In this document: positions 1 through 7,612 of the stretch, piece by piece
Numbering within the stretch: position 1 is the stretch's first letter
Layout of the letters: the number at the start of each line of letters is the position of its first letter
From: Palsa-739 sp035532535
Lineage (GTDB): Bacteria; Actinomycetota; Thermoleophilia; Gaiellales; Gaiellaceae
Length of the DNA stretch: 55,247 bases
Assembly (NCBI GenBank): GCA_035532535.1
Contig: DATKQT010000017.1
Location: 1 to 55,247, forward strand
Direction of reading: 5' to 3'
Notes under the pieces: model-generated
Database searches by the model: none
Seen by the model: the letters and a program-made list of their open reading frames with translations, nothing else
Told to the model about the DNA's origin: nothing
Translations under genes and position numbers: made by a program

Positions 1-120
1 TCGATCGATGCCGCTCGCGAGGCCGGTCTCGTCCAGTCGGGCGATCGCGTCGTCATCACCGCCGGCACCGCCGTGAACATCCCCGGCAGCACCAACGTGA
101 TCAAGGTGGACATCGCCTGA
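1..120 (+). CDS. pyk: Pyruvate kinase, C-terminal end (partial)
   Basis: The window opens inside this gene; 39 codons and a TGA stop are present. The tail reads GDRVVITAGTAVN followed by IPGSTNVIKV, which fits the extreme C-terminus of pyruvate kinase (a Gly-rich turn, then G-S-T-N before the final beta strand). The enzyme makes pyruvate and ATP from phosphoenolpyruvate and ADP. The A of the TGA stop is also the first base of the repeat element that follows, so the insertion abuts the gene end without visibly shortening it. The identification rests on the C-terminal motif only. Confidence 0.75.
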   Translation, partial: SIDAAREAGLVQSGDRVVITAGTAVNIPGSTNVIKVDIA

Positions 121-198
121 GAGGCTCCCTCCCTGCGTCCTCGCATCGCACTCGCCGATTGCGCCCGGATCGACGAACGTCATTATGTGAGAGCCTCT
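120..198. repeat. Short interspersed repeat, internally deleted copy
   Basis: A 79-bp element. Positions 128-198, read on the minus strand, match 9392-9462 at 69 of 71 positions. It ends in TGTGAGAGCCTCT (186-198), the same 13-bp terminal repeat as the full copy. Its left end keeps only AGAGGCTC (120-127). The inner half present in the full copy at 9392-9555 is missing, so this looks like a deletion derivative of a MITE-like non-coding element. It fills most of the gap between pyruvate kinase and ftsB. Confidence 0.85.
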
Positions 199-218
199 AA
201 GAGGACTCCGGTCGCGCG

Positions 219-542
219 GTGGAGAACATCGCGCGGATGACCCTTCGCCGTTGGCTTGCCATCGGAGCGCTTGTGCTCGTTGCGCTCCTCTACTACCGCC
301 CGCTGAACGCGTACGTCGACGCGCGCGGGCAGCTCGGTCAGCGGCAGGCGGTCGTGCGGCGTCTCGAGCACGAGAAGCAGACGCTCGAGCGCCGGCTCGG
401 CGCGTCGACCTCCGTGGCTACGGTCGCCCGCGAGGCGCGCGCGCTCGGCTACGTTCGCCCGGGCGAGCACCTCTTCATCGTCAAGAATATCGACGCCTGG
501 CGGAAGCGGCTGCGGGCTAGCCTGCAGCCGCATGGACGCTGA
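219..542 (+). CDS. ftsB: Septum formation initiator, FtsB/DivIC family
   Basis: Small bitopic division protein of 107 aa. A short N-terminal tail is followed by one transmembrane helix (about residues 10-28) and a heptad-rich coiled coil (about 35-65, RRLEHEKQTLERRL), then a C-terminal FtsB/DivIC-type region (ARALGYVRPGEHLF). Family members bridge FtsQ and FtsL in the divisome. The GTG at 219 is the first start; an ATG at 237 (MTLRRW) with GGAG 12 nt upstream is also possible. The 3' end overlaps the DUF501 gene by 11 nt, the usual actinobacterial ftsB-DUF501 arrangement, which supports the call. Confidence 0.85.
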   Translation: MENIARMTLRRWLAIGALVLVALLYYRPLNAYVDARGQLGQRQAVVRRLEHEKQTLERRLGASTSVATVAREARALGYVRPGEHLFIVKNIDAWRKRLRASLQPHGR

Positions 543-1038
543 CGCCGACCGCGCGATCGTCGCGCGCCAGCTCGGACGCGAACCGCGCGCGTTCGGCCGC
601 GTCGCCGTCCGCTGCCCGTTCGGCCGCCCGGCGGTGACCGAGCAACATCCGTACGCACCCGACGGGGAGCCGTTCCCGACGACGTACTACGTCACGTGCC
701 GCCATCTCGTCGCAGCGATCTCGCGTCTCGAGGCCGGAGGCGGCGTCGAGCGCTGGACCGCGCTGGCGGGAGACGACGCCGAGCTCGCGGAAAGCCGCGT
801 CCGCGCGGACGCCGACCAGCGCCGCATCCGCCGTGCGCTCGCCGGCGGCGAGACCGGCCGGGACGGAGGCGCGTCACTCGATCTCGGCGTCGGCGGCTCC
901 GGCCGGACGGGGTCGCTCAAGTGCTTGCACGCGCACGCCGCGTTCGCGCTCGCGCAGCCGGGCTACGAGCTGGGCCAACGTATCCTCGCGGAGGTGGAAC
1001 CGCTCTGGCCATCGCGGTGCTGCAGCGAGGAGAGCTGA
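532..1038 (+). CDS. DUF501 family protein
   Basis: 168 aa. Conserved features typical of DUF501 include a Cys-Pro-x-Gly segment (RCPFGRPAVTEQHPY), PTTYYVTCRHL, a central helical region, and the C-terminal SLKCLHAHAAFALAQPGYELG, where the HAHAAF segment is the family hallmark. The function is unknown; the gene commonly sits between ftsB and an exopolyphosphatase-type gene. It overlaps ftsB by 11 nt and the next gene by one base (TGATG), so all three are probably co-translated. The conserved Cys/His residues could bind metal, but that is inference. Confidence 0.85.
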   Translation: MDADADRAIVARQLGREPRAFGRVAVRCPFGRPAVTEQHPYAPDGEPFPTTYYVTCRHLVAAISRLEAGGGVERWTALAGDDAELAESRVRADADQRRIRRALAGGETGRDGGASLDLGVGGSGRTGSLKCLHAHAAFALAQPGYELGQRILAEVEPLWPSRCCSEES

Positions 1039-1349
1039 TGGAGGCGCTTGCGCTCGTCCGGCACGAGTGGGCGGACGGTCATCGCCGGCTCGAGGCGGAA
1101 CGCGGCGACCCGCGCCGCTACCGCCGGCTCGTCGAACAGGTGGAGGCCCTGACCGACGAGCTTCGCCGCCGCGTCGGCGGCACCTACACGCTCGCCGAGC
1201 TCGCCGCCGCCTATCGCGACGCGGACACGTGGGCGCGCCAGACGATCGCCGACCGGGCGCCCGGGCCGGGCTGGCCGCGCGACCTGGCGCTCGTCCTCGC
1301 CGCGGCCTTCTACGCCTACCAGCGCGGCGCGAGCGACTACCTCTCGTGA
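1038..1349 (+). CDS. Uncharacterised helical protein
   Basis: 103 aa, starting with ATG at 1038 in a TGATG overlap with the DUF501 stop. It is rich in Arg, Ala and Glu and predicted to be mostly helical (ALALVRHEWADGHRRLEAE, then LVEQVEALTDELRRRVGG), ending in a more hydrophobic stretch, LALVLAAAFYAYQRG. No family is recognised. Tight coupling to ftsB and DUF501 suggests expression with the division operon. Confidence 0.6.
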   Translation: MEALALVRHEWADGHRRLEAERGDPRRYRRLVEQVEALTDELRRRVGGTYTLAELAAAYRDADTWARQTIADRAPGPGWPRDLALVLAAAFYAYQRGASDYLS

Positions 1350-1353
1350 CCGG

Positions 1354-1485
1354 CTGGAGGCTTGGCCTCTCGTCTTCTTCGCCGCCACGGTGGTCTTCGC
1401 CGTCGGGATCGCGGTGGGCGAGGCCGTCCACGACAACCCGAAGCCCGGAATCACCCTTACAACCGAGACCACGCTCCATCCGTAA
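1354..1485 (+). CDS. Short single-TM protein, start uncertain
   Basis: The reading frame encodes a coherent small membrane protein: PLVFFAATVVFAVGIAVG forms one transmembrane helix, followed by a short polar Thr-rich tail ending at TAA 1483-1485. No ATG, GTG or TTG lies at a sensible place; CTG at 1354 is the first candidate and GTG at 1390 would cut into the helix. A GTG at 1346 overlapping the previous stop (GTGA) is ideally placed but out of frame. Either a near-cognate start is used or a small indel near 1350-1366 has broken the gene. Confidence 0.4.
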   Translation: MEAWPLVFFAATVVFAVGIAVGEAVHDNPKPGITLTTETTLHP

Positions 1486-1537
1486 CCTTCCCAGGAGTAG
1501 GAACGTTCAGAATTGGACAGGTTCCGGAGCGATGGCG

Positions 1538-2098
1538 ATGCGTGACGACAGCGAATGGCTCACCCTCGGGCAGGCGGCTCGGTTCCTCGGCGTGGCCCAG
1601 AGCACGATCCGGAAGTGGTCGGATCAGGGCCGCGTCCCGGCCTTCTACACCCCAGGCGGCCACCGGCGGTACCGGCGGACAGACCTGGAGACATTCCTCG
1701 AGCGCTCCGGCCCGAGCGGGCAGACGAAGAGCGGTCCGCTCGTCCTCCTCGTCGACGACGACGAGCACGTCCGCGAGCTCGTCCGGATCAATCTCGAGTT
1801 CGAGGGCTACACCGTGCGCGAGGCCGCCGACGCGAACGAAGGGCTCGCAGCCATCGACGAGGCGAAGCCAGACCTTGTACTCCTCGACGTGATGATGCCC
1901 CAGGTCGACGGCTGGGAGATGCTGACCCGCGTGCAGGAGCGCTACGGCGTCGGCGCAATCCCGGTCGTGATGTTCAGCGGCAAGGTGGACGAGCAAGCGG
2001 AGGAGCAGGCAACGAGCCGCGGCGCGCAGGGCTTCGTCGGAAAGCCCTTCGACCTGCAACAGCTGGTCGACAAGACAAAGCAGCTCGTACCGGTCTGA
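1538..2098 (+). CDS. MerR-type HTH plus receiver domain regulator
   Basis: 186 aa. Residues 6-55 form an excisionase/BldC-like winged HTH (LTLGQAARFLGVAQSTIRKW, then TPGGHRRY). Residues 67-184 form a CheY-like receiver with acidic pocket D73-D75, phosphoacceptor D117 (LLDVMMPQVDG), S147 and K169 (GKPF). The order HTH then receiver is the reverse of ordinary response regulators. ATG 1538 is chosen because GGAG (1526-1529) lies 8 nt upstream; ATG 1532 would leave only 2 nt. No histidine kinase is adjacent. It is likely a DNA-binding regulator gated by phosphorylation; its targets are unknown. Confidence 0.85.
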   Translation: MRDDSEWLTLGQAARFLGVAQSTIRKWSDQGRVPAFYTPGGHRRYRRTDLETFLERSGPSGQTKSGPLVLLVDDDEHVRELVRINLEFEGYTVREAADANEGLAAIDEAKPDLVLLDVMMPQVDGWEMLTRVQERYGVGAIPVVMFSGKVDEQAEEQATSRGAQGFVGKPFDLQQLVDKTKQLVPV

Positions 2099-2118
2099 AC
2101 CACCGTCTCGAGCGCTGG

Positions 2119-2604
2119 ATGGTCGAGCACCGGTGGTCGCCGCTCGACGACCTCTTCGTCTGGCTGACGCGGATCGGAGCGTGGGGCGCCGTGTGGCTCG
2201 CGCTTGCGTTCGCGCTCGCGCTCCTTCGCCGCCGGCCACGGCTGTTCGCGCTCGTGCTGCTCGCCGACGCAGCCGCGGACGGGCTCGCGGAGGCGTTGAA
2301 GGCGGCGGTGGGGGAGCGGCGGCCGCGCTTCCCGCACCAGCTCGTCGCGACTCCACACAGCTCCTCGTTCCCGTCCGGGCACGCGGCGACGAGCTTCGCG
2401 TGCGCGACCGTTCTTTCCGTGCTCGTGCCGCGGGCGGCGCCCGCGTTCCTCGTCCTCGCCGCCGCGATCGCATACTCGCGGCTGTATGTCGGCGTGCACT
2501 GGCCGCTCGACGTCCTCGCCGGCGCAGCGCTCGGTGTCGCTACATCTCTTCTGCTGCTCGCAGCAACCCGGCGACGATCAGGAGGACGGCGGCGGCGAGG
2601 CTGA
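2119..2604 (+). CDS. PAP2-family membrane phosphatase
   Basis: 161 aa with about four transmembrane segments. All three phosphatidic-acid-phosphatase motifs are present: K-x6-R-P (KAAVGERRP), P-S-G-H (FPSGHAATS) and S-R-x5-H-x3-D (SRLYVGVHWPLD). The catalytic His pair is therefore intact. The family dephosphorylates lipid phosphates or undecaprenyl pyrophosphate at the membrane. The ATG at 2119 is used; homology might extend upstream to a CTG at 2095 that overlaps the preceding stop. Its last 65 nt overlap the convergent gene at 2540. Confidence 0.85.
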   Translation: MVEHRWSPLDDLFVWLTRIGAWGAVWLALAFALALLRRRPRLFALVLLADAAADGLAEALKAAVGERRPRFPHQLVATPHSSSFPSGHAATSFACATVLSVLVPRAAPAFLVLAAAIAYSRLYVGVHWPLDVLAGAALGVATSLLLLAATRRRSGGRRRRG

Positions 2605-3049
2605 TGAAGATGCCGATGCCGCGACCTGCCGTGCCGAAGAACGTGTCCGGGATCGAGATGACCCGGATAAGGACGAAGATCGTCGCCAACGATCCGAGCG
2701 CGATGAGCACGAGGCTCTCCGGCACGGTCGTGGGAAGCTCGATGCCGGCCTCGCGCAGCGCTTCGAGGATGAGCGTGGCGAGCCCGATGAAGAAGACGAG
2801 CTTGCCGAGCGCGCCGATGTGCCACCCGGTGACCGACAAGGTCAGCCCGTCCGCCTGCGTGCCGGCGTACCAGTCGGTGAACGCGGAGATGGCGAGGACG
2901 AGCCCGGCGATCCAGGCGAGGCGCTCGCCCCAGTAGCCGGGCACGACCTGCCGAGGCGCGGGACGCCGCTCCGGTCCGGCCGGCGCCCGCGGCGGCAGCA
3001 TCGGCTCAGGCGTTTGCACTGGCGCAGTATGGGCGAATTCAGCGCCCAC
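2540..3049 (-). CDS. Four-TM membrane protein
   Basis: 169 aa. A Pro-rich cytoplasmic N-terminus (about residues 1-40) precedes four hydrophobic helices, roughly at 44-60, 80-98, 112-130 and 145-163. A conserved-looking loop, DWYAG, falls between helices 1 and 2. No family function is recognised. The gene converges on and overlaps the PAP2 gene by 65 nt, so the two mRNAs are antisense at their ends. It lies downstream of the 74-aa gene at 3064 on the same strand, 14 nt away. Confidence 0.7.
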   Translation of the reverse strand: MGAEFAHTAPVQTPEPMLPPRAPAGPERRPAPRQVVPGYWGERLAWIAGLVLAISAFTDWYAGTQADGLTLSVTGWHIGALGKLVFFIGLATLILEALREAGIELPTTVPESLVLIALGSLATIFVLIRVISIPDTFFGTAGRGIGIFISLAAAVLLIVAGLLRAAEEM

Positions 3050-3063
3050 CGTGAAGTGCAGGC

Positions 3064-3288
3064 CTACAGGCCGAAGAGGTGCTGGATCTCGTGCCAGGCG
3101 CCGATGACGAAGGCGATGGCGATCGCGAGCAGCACTGCCATCGCGACGTAGAAGCGATACCGGGCGAGCCGGGTCTCCTGGCGCTGCCGGACACGGGCCT
3201 GCCGCTGGGCACGGTGATACCGGTAGCGGAGCTCCACCGTCGACGGTTCGACGGGCGCATCCTCCATCCGGTGGGCGGGTCTGGCCAC
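3064..3288 (-). CDS. Small basic membrane-anchored protein
   Basis: 74 aa. The N-terminal half is strongly basic (RYRYHRAQRQARVRQRQ) and the C-terminus carries one transmembrane helix (VAMAVLLAIAIAFVIGAW), suggesting a tail-anchored or bitopic protein. No family is recognised. It probably forms an operon with the four-TM gene that follows on the same strand. Confidence 0.6.
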   Translation of the reverse strand: MARPAHRMEDAPVEPSTVELRYRYHRAQRQARVRQRQETRLARYRFYVAMAVLLAIAIAFVIGAWHEIQHLFGL

Positions 3289-3297
3289 GAGCCGGAA

Positions 3298-3327
3298 TTG
3301 TACGGGGGATACGCCTGCGGCGATACT
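3298..3327 (+). promoter_or_regulatory. Putative sigma-70-type promoter of the GAF-PP2C gene
   Basis: A -35-like TTGTAC (3298-3303) and a -10-like GATACT (3322-3327) are separated by 18 bp. An AGGGG Shine-Dalgarno (3332-3336) precedes the ATG at 3344. This is one of the few genes here with recognisable -35, -10 and SD elements together. Confidence 0.5.
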
Positions 3328-3343
3328 TCCACAGGGGCCGGTG

Positions 3344-6064
3344 ATGACCGTTCAGGCCGAATCGGAGCTGCTCGCCCAGGCGCCTGGGATCTCGATCGAC
3401 GCCCTGGCGGCGCTTGCCCGCGCTGTGAGGGACGCGGCGGGCCGCCCGAGCCTCGCGCCGGCGCTCCAGGACGTGGCCGACGCCGCCCGCGTCGCCACGG
3501 GCGCCGACGTCGCCCTCGTCCGTGTCGTCTCAGCAGACCGGCTCGAGACGGCCGCCGTCGCCGGCTCGGCCGCGCTCGCCGCCGAGCTCGAGGGTGACCG
3601 CATCCACGCCGCCGAGCTGCCCGACCTCCGCGTCGACCTGCTGGACGAGGCGCCTCCGGGCGTCCGGCGCGTCGCCGCGCGCACCGGGGCCGACTCGATC
3701 CTCGTGCTGCCGGTGCGCCTCGACGGGACCACCGCCGTGCTTGAGCTCTACCGCGCCGGGCCGTTCTCGCCGTCGGAGCGGCTCGCCGCCGAGCTCACTG
3801 CCGGCCAGGTGGCCCTCGTCCTGCGCGCCTTCGCGCCGGGGCCGTCGACCGGTGCCGGAGTTGCACGGCATGCGCTCGACCTTGCAGGCGACGCGCTTGC
3901 TGCCGCGCTGCACGAGACCGCGCCGGCAGGGGAGGTCGTCCGGCTCGCGGCCGGCGTCGTCGGCGCGCCGGTCGCACTGCTCTGGCAGCGGGCCGAGGGC
4001 GATGCGCTCGAGCTCGTCGGCTCGCACGGGCTCGACCCGGCGATCGGTCTTGGCGACGCCGCCGAAGCGGCTGCTGCTGCGCTCCGGAACGGTGGAGCCA
4101 TTCAGGCGCTCGCGTCCGACCGGCTGCCGGCAGGCTGCGGCGTCTCGACGACGCTGGCGCTCGGCGAGCCTCCCGTCGGCTTCCTGCAGCTCCTGTTCGC
4201 GTCCGGTGCCGAGCCGAACGCGGAGCAGCTCGGACGACTGACGACCTTCGGCGTTCGCGCCGCCCACGTCCTTCGCTCGGGAGCGCGGATCCGGGAGCTC
4301 GAGCAGGAGCTCCAGCTGTCGCGCGCGCTGCTCGCGGTCGTCGGGCAGGCGACGGCCGAGCTCTCGCTCACGCACACGCTCGAGACCGCCGTTGTGCGCA
4401 TTGCCGAGCTCCTCGACGTCGAGCGCGTTGCCGTCTACCTGCGTGTCGCAGAAGACCGCCTGATCGCGGCGGCAGGCGCCGGCCTCAGCGGACCACACTC
4501 GCGGGTCGCCGAGCGGCTGCTCGATCTCGGCATCGGCCCCGCCCGGCGCCGCAGGCCGCTCGTCGAGGTGTCGGACACCGTCACCGATCTCCGGCTCGTG
4601 GACGTGCGCGACGCCGCGCGCGAGGCCGGCATCGACGCGGCGCTCGCTGTTCCGCTGCTCGTGCGCGACGACGTCATCGGCCTGCTCGCGGTCTATCCCG
4701 AGCGCGGCCGCCCGGTCAGCGCGAGCGAGTCTGCGCTTCTGACCGCGCTCGCGTCGCAGCTCGCCGTCGCAGTCCAGAACGCACAGCTGCACGAGCGCAC
4801 GTCGGAGCTCTCCGGCCAGCGCGAGGCCGCGCTCGCTTCGGAGCGGGAAGCCGCGCGCCGCCTCGGTGCGCTGTACGAGATCTCGCGGTCGTTCGCGCAG
4901 AGCCTGTCGCTCGAAGCGACGCTCGAGGCTCTCGCGCGGACGGTGGTGGAAGTGCTCGATGTCGACGCCGCCGTCATTCGCATGCCGGACGAGCGGCGCG
5001 AGCAGCTCGAGCCGCGGGCGCTGCACGTCAAGGACGCCGCCCTCGCCGATGCGGTCCGAGCGGTGCTCTACCGCCCGCAGCCCTTCGGGGCGACGGCTGT
5101 GCAGAGGCTGTTCCGCGAGGCGACGCCCGTCCGGTTGCGCAGGAGGGCGAACGAGCTCCTCGATCCGTTCCTCGAGAAAGGGTGGACGGCGGCGATGGTG
5201 CCGGTGGCGACGCCGGCGGAGGTGATCGCCGCCCTCGGCATCTTCTCGTTCCGCCCCGGGAGCCCGATCAGCGCCGAGACCCTCGATGCCGCGCTCGCCA
5301 TCGCCGGCCAGGCTGCGCTCGCGATCGACAACGCGCGCCTGTACCAGCAGCAGAAGGAGTTCGCGGACACGATGCAGCGGTCGCTCCTGCCGCGTTCGCG
5401 CCCGGCGGTCTCGGGTCTCGAGGTCGGCGAGCTGTACGAGTCGTCCGCGCGGGTCGATGTCGGCGGCGACATCTACGACTTCGTCACCCTGGACGACGGG
5501 CGACTCGCGGTCGTCCTCGGGGACGTCACCGGGCACGGCGTCGAGGCGACCGCCGACATGGCGATGGCGAAGTTCGTCTTCCGCTCGCTCGCGCGCGAGC
5601 ATCCCGAGCCGGGCGACTTCCTCGCCGCTGCGAACGACGTCATCGTCGACGAGATCGCCACGGGCAAGTTCATCACCATGGTCTACCTCGCGATCGACGG
5701 CACCCGCGGCAGCGTGTCATGTGCGAGCGCCGGCCATCCGCCGCCGCGAATCCTGCTTCCGGACGGCAGCGTCCGCGGCCTCGAGACCGGCGGCCTGGCG
5801 CTCGGGATCGAGTCGGGGCAGCAGTACGACGAGGTGCGCACCAACCTTCCCGTGGGCGCGTCGATCATCGTCTACACCGACGGCGTGATCGAGGCGAGGC
5901 GACGGCAGGAGCTGTACGGCGTCGAGCGGCTGGACGCTCTCCTCAGCGGTCACCGCGAGCTGGCGCCGCACGTGCTCGCGACAGCCGTGGCGCGGGACGC
6001 CCGGGCCTTTGCGGGAGGCGAGCTCGCCGACGACCTGGCGGTCGTCGTCATCCGCCGGTCCTGA
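3344..6064 (+). CDS. Multi-GAF PP2C (SpoIIE-type) serine phosphatase
   Basis: 906 aa, soluble. Four GAF-like sensor modules can be traced, at about residues 30-165, 185-315, 330-485 and 500-665. Each of the last two ends in a VAVQNAQL/LAIDNARL type helix. A C-terminal PPM/SpoIIE phosphatase follows (about 675-906) with metal-binding motifs VGGDIYDF, GDVTGHG, AGHPPP and DDLAVVVI. Such proteins dephosphorylate anti-anti-sigma factors or act in stress signalling in the cytoplasm; no STAS or kinase partner lies next to it. ATG 3344 is preferred over GTG 3341 because AGGGG is 7 nt upstream. Confidence 0.9.
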   Translation: MTVQAESELLAQAPGISIDALAALARAVRDAAGRPSLAPALQDVADAARVATGADVALVRVVSADRLETAAVAGSAALAAELEGDRIHAAELPDLRVDLLDEAPPGVRRVAARTGADSILVLPVRLDGTTAVLELYRAGPFSPSERLAAELTAGQVALVLRAFAPGPSTGAGVARHALDLAGDALAAALHETAPAGEVVRLAAGVVGAPVALLWQRAEGDALELVGSHGLDPAIGLGDAAEAAAAALRNGGAIQALASDRLPAGCGVSTTLALGEPPVGFLQLLFASGAEPNAEQLGRLTTFGVRAAHVLRSGARIRELEQELQLSRALLAVVGQATAELSLTHTLETAVVRIAELLDVERVAVYLRVAEDRLIAAAGAGLSGPHSRVAERLLDLGIGPARRRRPLVEVSDTVTDLRLVDVRDAAREAGIDAALAVPLLVRDDVIGLLAVYPERGRPVSASESALLTALASQLAVAVQNAQLHERTSELSGQREAALASEREAARRLGALYEISRSFAQSLSLEATLEALARTVVEVLDVDAAVIRMPDERREQLEPRALHVKDAALADAVRAVLYRPQPFGATAVQRLFREATPVRLRRRANELLDPFLEKGWTAAMVPVATPAEVIAALGIFSFRPGSPISAETLDAALAIAGQAALAIDNARLYQQQKEFADTMQRSLLPRSRPAVSGLEVGELYESSARVDVGGDIYDFVTLDDGRLAVVLGDVTGHGVEATADMAMAKFVFRSLAREHPEPGDFLAAANDVIVDEIATGKFITMVYLAIDGTRGSVSCASAGHPPPRILLPDGSVRGLETGGLALGIESGQQYDEVRTNLPVGASIIVYTDGVIEARRRQELYGVERLDALLSGHRELAPHVLATAVARDARAFAGGELADDLAVVVIRRS

Positions 6065-6074
6065 CGCTCCGGGG

Positions 6075-6080
6075 TAACCT
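6075..6080 (+). promoter_or_regulatory. -10 hexamer TAACCT for the L,D-transpeptidase operon
   Basis: TAACCT ends 9 nt before the GTG at 6090. There is no Shine-Dalgarno, so the transcript would start at or just before the start codon. Confidence 0.5.
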
Positions 6081-6089
6081 TTTCGGGCT

Positions 6090-7079
6090 GTGGGTCGCCT
6101 CGCTCTTCTCCTCTCGGTCGTGTTCGCGTGCGCGGTCGTCGCGCCGGCGCTCGCGGATACCCCGCCGACCACGATCACGACGACGACAACGACGACGACG
6201 GTCGTGGCGACGGTCCCGGACGGGGTCGTTCTCGGCGGCGTCGCGATCGGCGGGCTCGACGCCGACGCGGCCACGGCGGCGGTCGTCCAGCGGTTCTCGC
6301 GCCCGGTCGTGCTGCGGGTCGGCCGGAGCACGTTCTCGGTCTCGCCCGCGTCGCTCGGCGTGAAGATCTGGGCCGACACGGCAGTCGCGAAGGCTTTGAC
6401 CGTCCCGCCGGACACGTCGCTCGGCCTGCGCGCGGGCGTCGGACGGGCGCGCGTAGCGGCCTATGTCGCGCGGCTCGCCCGCCGGCTGAACCACGACCCG
6501 AGCTCGTCGCGCCTGCTTCTGCGGAACTTCCGGCCGCTCGTGACCCCGTCGCGGCCCGGCCTGCGCATCGAGGTGGGCGCGACCGCCCGCCTGCTCGAGG
6601 ACGAGCTCGCCCACGGCACCCGCGTGCCGGTCCGTGTGCCGGCCAAGCTGCTCGCGCCGCAGGCGACTGCGACCACTATCGGCTCGGTGATCGTCATCCG
6701 GCGCTCCTCGAATCTCCTGACGCTGTACAACGGCGCGCACTACGTGCGGCAGTTCCACGTCGCCACCGGGCAGTCGATCTACCCGACGCCGCTCGGGCGC
6801 TTCCAGATCGTCGTCAAGTGGACGAACCCGACCTGGTATCCGCCCACGCAGGACGCGTGGGCGAAGGGCCTCAAGCCGGTGCCGCCGGGCCCGAACAACC
6901 CGCTCGGAACGCGCTGGATGGGCATCAACTCGCCCGGCGTCGGCATCCACGGCACCGACGAGCCCGCGTCGATCGGCTACTCCGAGTCGCACGGCTGCGT
7001 CCGCATGTTCGTCCCGGATGCGGAGTGGCTGTTCAACCATGTCGCGGTCGGCACTCCCGTGTTCATCGTGGCGTCGTGA
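6090..7079 (+). CDS. L,D-transpeptidase (YkuD domain), exported
   Basis: 329 aa. A signal peptide (residues 1-22) is followed by a low-complexity Thr run (about 24-38), then a PG_binding_4/VanW-like N-domain (about 45-105) and a C-terminal YkuD domain (about 200-329) with the catalytic motif HG-(x)-SHGCVRM (Cys near residue 302). The enzyme makes 3-3 crosslinks in peptidoglycan or attaches proteins outside the membrane. It starts with GTG 6090 behind a -10-like TAACCT and overlaps the next gene by GTGA, so it heads an operon with three cytochrome c/thiol maturation genes. Confidence 0.88.
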   Translation: MGRLALLLSVVFACAVVAPALADTPPTTITTTTTTTTVVATVPDGVVLGGVAIGGLDADAATAAVVQRFSRPVVLRVGRSTFSVSPASLGVKIWADTAVAKALTVPPDTSLGLRAGVGRARVAAYVARLARRLNHDPSSSRLLLRNFRPLVTPSRPGLRIEVGATARLLEDELAHGTRVPVRVPAKLLAPQATATTIGSVIVIRRSSNLLTLYNGAHYVRQFHVATGQSIYPTPLGRFQIVVKWTNPTWYPPTQDAWAKGLKPVPPGPNNPLGTRWMGINSPGVGIHGTDEPASIGYSESHGCVRMFVPDAEWLFNHVAVGTPVFIVAS

Positions 7080-7612
7080 CGCGGACGCTGAAGCTCACCG
7101 GTCAGGGGCTGGCGCTCGTCGCCGTCGCCGGGCTGCTCGGGCTGCTCGTGTGGCGCCTCACGCATCAGACGCACCCGCCGAAGATCGGCGGGCCGGCGCC
7201 GAACTTCGCGCTGCGACGCATCGAGGGCACGGGCAAGCTCAACCTGGCGTCGCTGCGCGGCAAGCCGGTCGTCATCAACTTCTGGGCGTCGTGGTGCGTG
7301 CCGTGCAAGGGCGAGGCGAAGATGCTCGAGCAGGCGTGGAAGCAGTACCGCTCGCAGGGCGTCGTCTTCGTCGGTGTCGACTACCACGACGTGACGAGCG
7401 ACGCGCGCACGTTCCTGTCGCATCACGGCGTCACGTATCCGACCGTGCAGGACGGCTCCGGCATGATCGGCGACAAGTACGGGCTGACCGGTGTCCCCGA
7501 GACGTACTTCGTCGACCGCAGGGGCAGGCTCGTCGGCACGCACATCATCGGGACGATCACGAACCAGGTGAGCGCGTTCCGCAGCGGCATTCGGGCGGCG
7601 CTGGACCAGTGA
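7076..7612 (+). CDS. TlpA/ResA-like thiol-disulfide oxidoreductase
   Basis: 178 aa. An uncleaved N-terminal anchor (about residues 7-24) precedes a thioredoxin fold (about 40-178) with redox motif WCVPC near residue 73. The fold also has GVPETYFVDRRG (cis-Pro loop). Such proteins reduce apocytochrome c CxxCH cysteines outside the membrane. The GTG at 7076 overlaps the transpeptidase stop (GTGA), and the stop overlaps the CcmH start (TGATG). The neighbours CcmH and CcdA support a role in cytochrome c maturation. Confidence 0.88.
   Translation: MTRTLKLTGQGLALVAVAGLLGLLVWRLTHQTHPPKIGGPAPNFALRRIEGTGKLNLASLRGKPVVINFWASWCVPCKGEAKMLEQAWKQYRSQGVVFVGVDYHDVTSDARTFLSHHGVTYPTVQDGSGMIGDKYGLTGVPETYFVDRRGRLVGTHIIGTITNQVSAFRSGIRAALDQ

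Noticed and set aside
833..1537. Long N-terminal extension of the HTH/receiver ORF back to 833
   Set aside because: It overlaps DUF501 and the 103-aa gene out of frame and has shadow-like Arg/Ser/Pro composition; homology and an SD begin at 1538.
3530..5602. 690-aa antisense ORF over the GAF-PP2C gene
   Set aside because: Composition and lack of any motif show it is a mirror of the GC-rich sense gene.
6160..6210. ACG/ACA trinucleotide run as a microsatellite repeat
   Set aside because: It encodes the Thr-rich linker of the exported L,D-transpeptidase and is explained by coding; no second copy was seen.
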